Source of the DNA: JBNKHG01 sp050290225
GTDB lineage: Bacteria; Pseudomonadota; Gammaproteobacteria; Pseudomonadales; Cellvibrionaceae
Assembly: GCA_050290225.1 (NCBI GenBank)
Contig: JBNKHG010000090.1
Span: 1 to 8,156, forward strand
Direction: 5' to 3'
Length of the DNA: 8,156 bases
Part shown: positions 6,487 through 8,156 of the stretch, piece after piece
Layout: each line of letters begins with the position of its first letter
Position numbering within the stretch: the first letter of the stretch is position 1
Translations under genes and position numbers: made by a program
Notes under the pieces: generated by a model
What the model was told of the DNA's origin: nothing
Databases searched by the model: none
What the model saw: the letters and a program-made list of their open reading frames with translations, nothing else

Positions 6487-7455
6487 TTATCGCCCCCGGT
6501 AGGCATCCCGTCGGTAATGGAGGGCCTGGCAGAGTTCGCTGGCGTTGATTTTGGACCGGTCTTTCAGAATCGCGGTTTTGATGGCATCCCGGCAGGCTTG
6601 ATCGATCTCGGCGTGGCTCAGGGACTGGCTTTCGTCCAGCACGTTCTTCCAAGCAAAACGAGACCGCTTAAAGGTACCCAAAAGGTTGTCCATCAGCGTC
6701 TGACGCTCTTCCTTGCCAGGCAGATGGTAATGGAAAACGTCATCGAAGCGGCGGAACAGGGCGTTATCCAGCAGTTTGGGATTATTGGTCGCCGCAATAA
6801 TCAAGCTGTCCGAATCGTCCTGCTCAATGAATTGGAGAAAGGCATTCAGCACCCGGCGCATCTCGCCAACGTCGTTTTCCCGACTGCGCTCACCGCCGAT
6901 AGCGTCAAATTCATCGAACAGGTAAACGCCGTGATCCTGCTGGATCAAATCAAAGATCTGTCGCAACTTAGCGCTGGTTTCACCCATGAACTTGGTAACC
7001 AGGCGGTCCACCTGGATGATATACAGGGGCAAACGCAGTTCGTGAGCCAACACCCTGGCGGTCATGCTTTTACCGGTACCTGGCGGCCCCGCCAACAACA
7101 ACTTACGGCGATGATTCAACCCATGGGCCTTCAGCTTGGCTTTCTGGCGATATTCATGAATCACCTTGTCAAGCCGTTGCGTTGTCCCAGCATCCATTAC
7201 CAGAGCTGACCGGGGAGTATCCGGCTCCACAGCCAGCACCAGCCCGGAGAGTTCCTTGGGGAAATCAATGACCTTCAGGTGCTGCCGATGGGACCGGCGA
7301 TCCTTGTCCACCAACTCCCGAATCTCATGGGCCAACGCGCCGTGGCCCTGTCTGGCTTCGTGGGCGGCCATCTGCAGCGCGACCGTATAAAAGCGCTCCC
7401 TGTCTTCACTGGTATAGGAGCGGATCAGCGATTTTATCTGTTCTGCCGTGGCCAT
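6487..7455 (-). CDS. ietA: IetA-like AAA+ ATPase
   Basis: This is a 322-residue single-domain AAA+ ATPase of the FtsH/Cdc48-like 'central region' type. Motifs in order are Walker A GPPGTGKS (123-130), Walker B VYLFDE (177-182), sensor 1 in IIAATNNP (N224/N225), the arginine finger pair R235-R236 in ALFRRFDD, and a C-terminal helical lid with SLSHAEIDQACRDAIKTAI (278-296). The first 110 residues are a helical, charged adaptor region. ATP-driven remodelling of a partner is expected. In the IetAS pair of Agrobacterium pTiC58 the ATPase is the antitoxin to the protease. It is the first gene of a two-gene operon, 24 bases ahead of ietS. ATG 7455 is the only sensible start, although no clear ribosome site precedes it, which would keep its translation low or dependent on an unusual leader. 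Confidence 0.9.
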   Translation of the reverse strand: MATAEQIKSLIRSYTSEDRERFYTVALQMAAHEARQGHGALAHEIRELVDKDRRSHRQHLKVIDFPKELSGLVLAVEPDTPRSALVMDAGTTQRLDKVIHEYRQKAKLKAHGLNHRRKLLLAGPPGTGKSMTARVLAHELRLPLYIIQVDRLVTKFMGETSAKLRQIFDLIQQDHGVYLFDEFDAIGGERSRENDVGEMRRVLNAFLQFIEQDDSDSLIIAATNNPKLLDNALFRRFDDVFHYHLPGKEERQTLMDNLLGTFKRSRFAWKNVLDESQSLSHAEIDQACRDAIKTAILKDRSKINASELCQALHYRRDAYRGR

Positions 7456-7488
7456 GGCATTGTGCGCCGGTTACTGTATTTGGACGAG

Positions 7489-7517
7489 ATAATGAGCTAT
7501 TGGAGGCAGATATTCAA
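7489..7517 (-). promoter_or_regulatory. Candidate ietAS promoter
   Basis: On the minus strand TTGAAT (7512-7517) and CATTAT (7489-7494) are separated by 17 bases. Each matches the sigma70 consensus at four of six positions, and a start site would fall about 27 bases before the ietA ATG. This is plausible but weak. Confidence 0.35.
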
Positions 7518-7637
7518 GTCTCCCAGCCAAGCACAATGACAGGCGAAAAGCTCTCTAAAACAAAACATTACAACCATCACTTAACAACCTGCAGAGAGAC
7601 GAACTGCCAGATCGACGCTTCTTGGCCCCCACCCCGC

Positions 7638-7800
7638 TGCCTGGCGCACTATGTGGTGAAACTTCACAGATCTTGCCCCACATTAGCTGGGTCACGACCA
7701 GCTCGATCAAATCGGGCTCACGGTCGATCCAAATGTGAGTGCCGACGCCACCTTCGGGCGCGTAAAGAAGGCCAACCGCCCGTACCGACCAAAACCGGAG
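7638..7800 (-). pseudogene. Decayed C-terminus of a second serine hydrolase
   Basis: The minus strand encodes VGTHIWIDREPDLIELVVTQ, which matches the intact hydrolase segment FGTHFWIDREHDLVGLIMTQ at 13 of 20 positions. After VTQ the reading frame breaks: compared with the intact gene, 8 bases are missing around 7668-7686, and the match resumes in another frame as VKFHHIVRQA (intact: VKFHHLVRQA). Nothing resembling the N-terminal SMTK region is found upstream. This is therefore a broken remnant of a paralogue, diverged well beyond a recent copy. The remaining sequence between it and ietA (7456-7637) holds no gene that I can recognise. Confidence 0.85.
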
Positions 7801-7912
7801 GAGTCCATATACGATAAGCCGCAAAGCACGCCTAGACTCTTCTAAAGTCTAACCTCCGCGCCGCCGCGAGAGCAATTTTCTTTTCTCTCCACGTCTCAGC
7901 GAGAGAACCAAC
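7801..7912. other. Intergenic stretch with GC-rich motif between SDR stop and hydrolase remnant
   Basis: No gene is seen. At 7854-7906 is a run (CTCCGCGCCGCCGCGAGAG, then GTCTCAGCGAGAGAACC) related to the stretch at 1529-1555. A small inverted repeat TAGACT-CTTCTAA-AGTCTA occupies 7833-7851. It lacks a following T run on the minus strand, so it is at best a weak terminator for the SDR gene. Confidence 0.45.
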
Positions 7913-8156
7913 CTAACCCTCACTAAAATCCGTCCGCCCCGCCGCGGTGGTGCCGCCATCCACCACCAGATCCTGGCAGTTGACGAACGCGCCCATATCG
8001 CTGGCAAGGTAAAGTGCCGCATAGGCGATGTCTTTCGCCGTGCCCATATGGAGCATGGGCGAGATATTGGCCCATTTGCGGCCCAGCTTGTTCAGCTTGG
8101 CCTGATGGTGCTCCGGGGTGATGCCTTCCGGCGGAATCGAATCCCGGATAAAAATG
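7913..8156 (-). CDS. SDR oxidoreductase, C-terminal part, runs off the right edge
   Basis: The minus strand from 8156 to the TAG at 7913-7915 gives the last 80 residues of a classical short-chain dehydrogenase. They include the HMGTAKDIAYAALYLASDMG stretch and the typical terminal block DLVVDGGTTAAGR, where SDR enzymes usually have 'VDGG' close to the C-terminus. The right-hand 124 bases are identical to 1-124. If the molecule is circular, this is the tail of the truncated SDR at 1-291. If not, a full-length gene may continue beyond the window. Confidence 0.85.
   Translation of the reverse strand, partial: IFIRDSIPPEGITPEHHQAKLNKLGRKWANISPMLHMGTAKDIAYAALYLASDMGAFVNCQDLVVDGGTTAAGRTDFSEG
8033..8156. 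repeat. Terminal direct repeat, right copy
   Basis: Identical to 1-124 in the same orientation, giving a period of 8032 bases. Confidence 0.97.

Noticed and set aside
6517..7209. Plus-strand reading frame of 230 codons opposite the AAA ATPase
   Set aside because: The minus-strand ATPase has every expected motif. The opposite frame has none and lacks a plausible ribosome site.
7555..7824. 89-codon minus-strand frame as a complete small gene
   Set aside because: Its recognisable part is the frameshifted hydrolase remnant. The rest reads through unrelated sequence after the frame break.
7833..7851. Inverted repeat TAGACT/AGTCTA as an intrinsic terminator
   Set aside because: The arms are short, AT-containing and not followed by a T run on the minus strand.
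1..8156. Replication origin, plasmid rep gene, integrase, CRISPR array or tRNA
   Set aside because: I looked for initiator-type proteins, iteron-like tandem repeats, regularly spaced repeats and tRNA-like folds and saw none. The circle hypothesis therefore lacks support from a replication module.

Overview
The window looks like an accessory (defence and stability) segment from a proteobacterium, most probably a gammaproteobacterium. That placement is an inference from moderate-to-high GC, the type of RAYT transposase and the flavour of the metabolic genes; no rRNA or other marker gene is present. Every gene I can support lies on the minus strand, so transcription runs from high to low coordinates. 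The first 124 bases (1-124) are repeated exactly as the last 124 bases (8033-8156). The sequence therefore closes into a circle of 8032 bp, or it is one unit of a longer repeated structure that the assembly collapsed.

Read in the direction of transcription, the layout is as follows. (1) 7913-8156 is the C-terminal end of a short-chain dehydrogenase/reductase (SDR) that runs off the right edge. (2) 7638-7800 is a decayed C-terminal scrap of a beta-lactamase-like serine hydrolase. (3) 6487-7455 (AAA+ ATPase) and 3946-6462 (subtilisin-like protease) form a tight two-gene operon matching the IetA/IetS family. IetAS was described as a Ti-plasmid stability/incompatibility toxin-antitoxin and later as an anti-phage module. 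(4) 2941-3780 is a REP-associated tyrosine (HUH, Y1) transposase with an added C-terminal helix-turn-helix, flanked by a short inverted repeat. (5) 1564-2799 is an intact beta-lactamase-family serine hydrolase, homologous to the scrap in (2). (6) 1200-1460 is probably a remnant of a DUF4143-type AAA ATPase. (7) 789-1115 and 293-796 are a translationally coupled antitoxin/PIN-toxin (DUF3368) pair. (8) Right after the toxin stop, at about position 291, the sequence becomes the middle of an SDR. It continues to position 1 and, if the circle is real, joins the SDR end in (1).

The best candidate for an interesting system is the IetA/IetS pair. The ATPase has all its AAA+ motifs, and the protease keeps the Asp/His/Asn/Ser set but carries Met in place of the usual Gly two residues before the catalytic Ser. 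A second, unrelated addiction-type module (antitoxin/PIN) sits on the same unit. The unit is bounded by an SDR 3' fragment whose N-terminal half is missing and contains two homologous hydrolase copies. There is no replication initiator, integrase or conjugation gene. A self-replicating plasmid is therefore unlikely, and a tandem duplication, an excised circle or a repeat-collapsed chromosomal island is more plausible.
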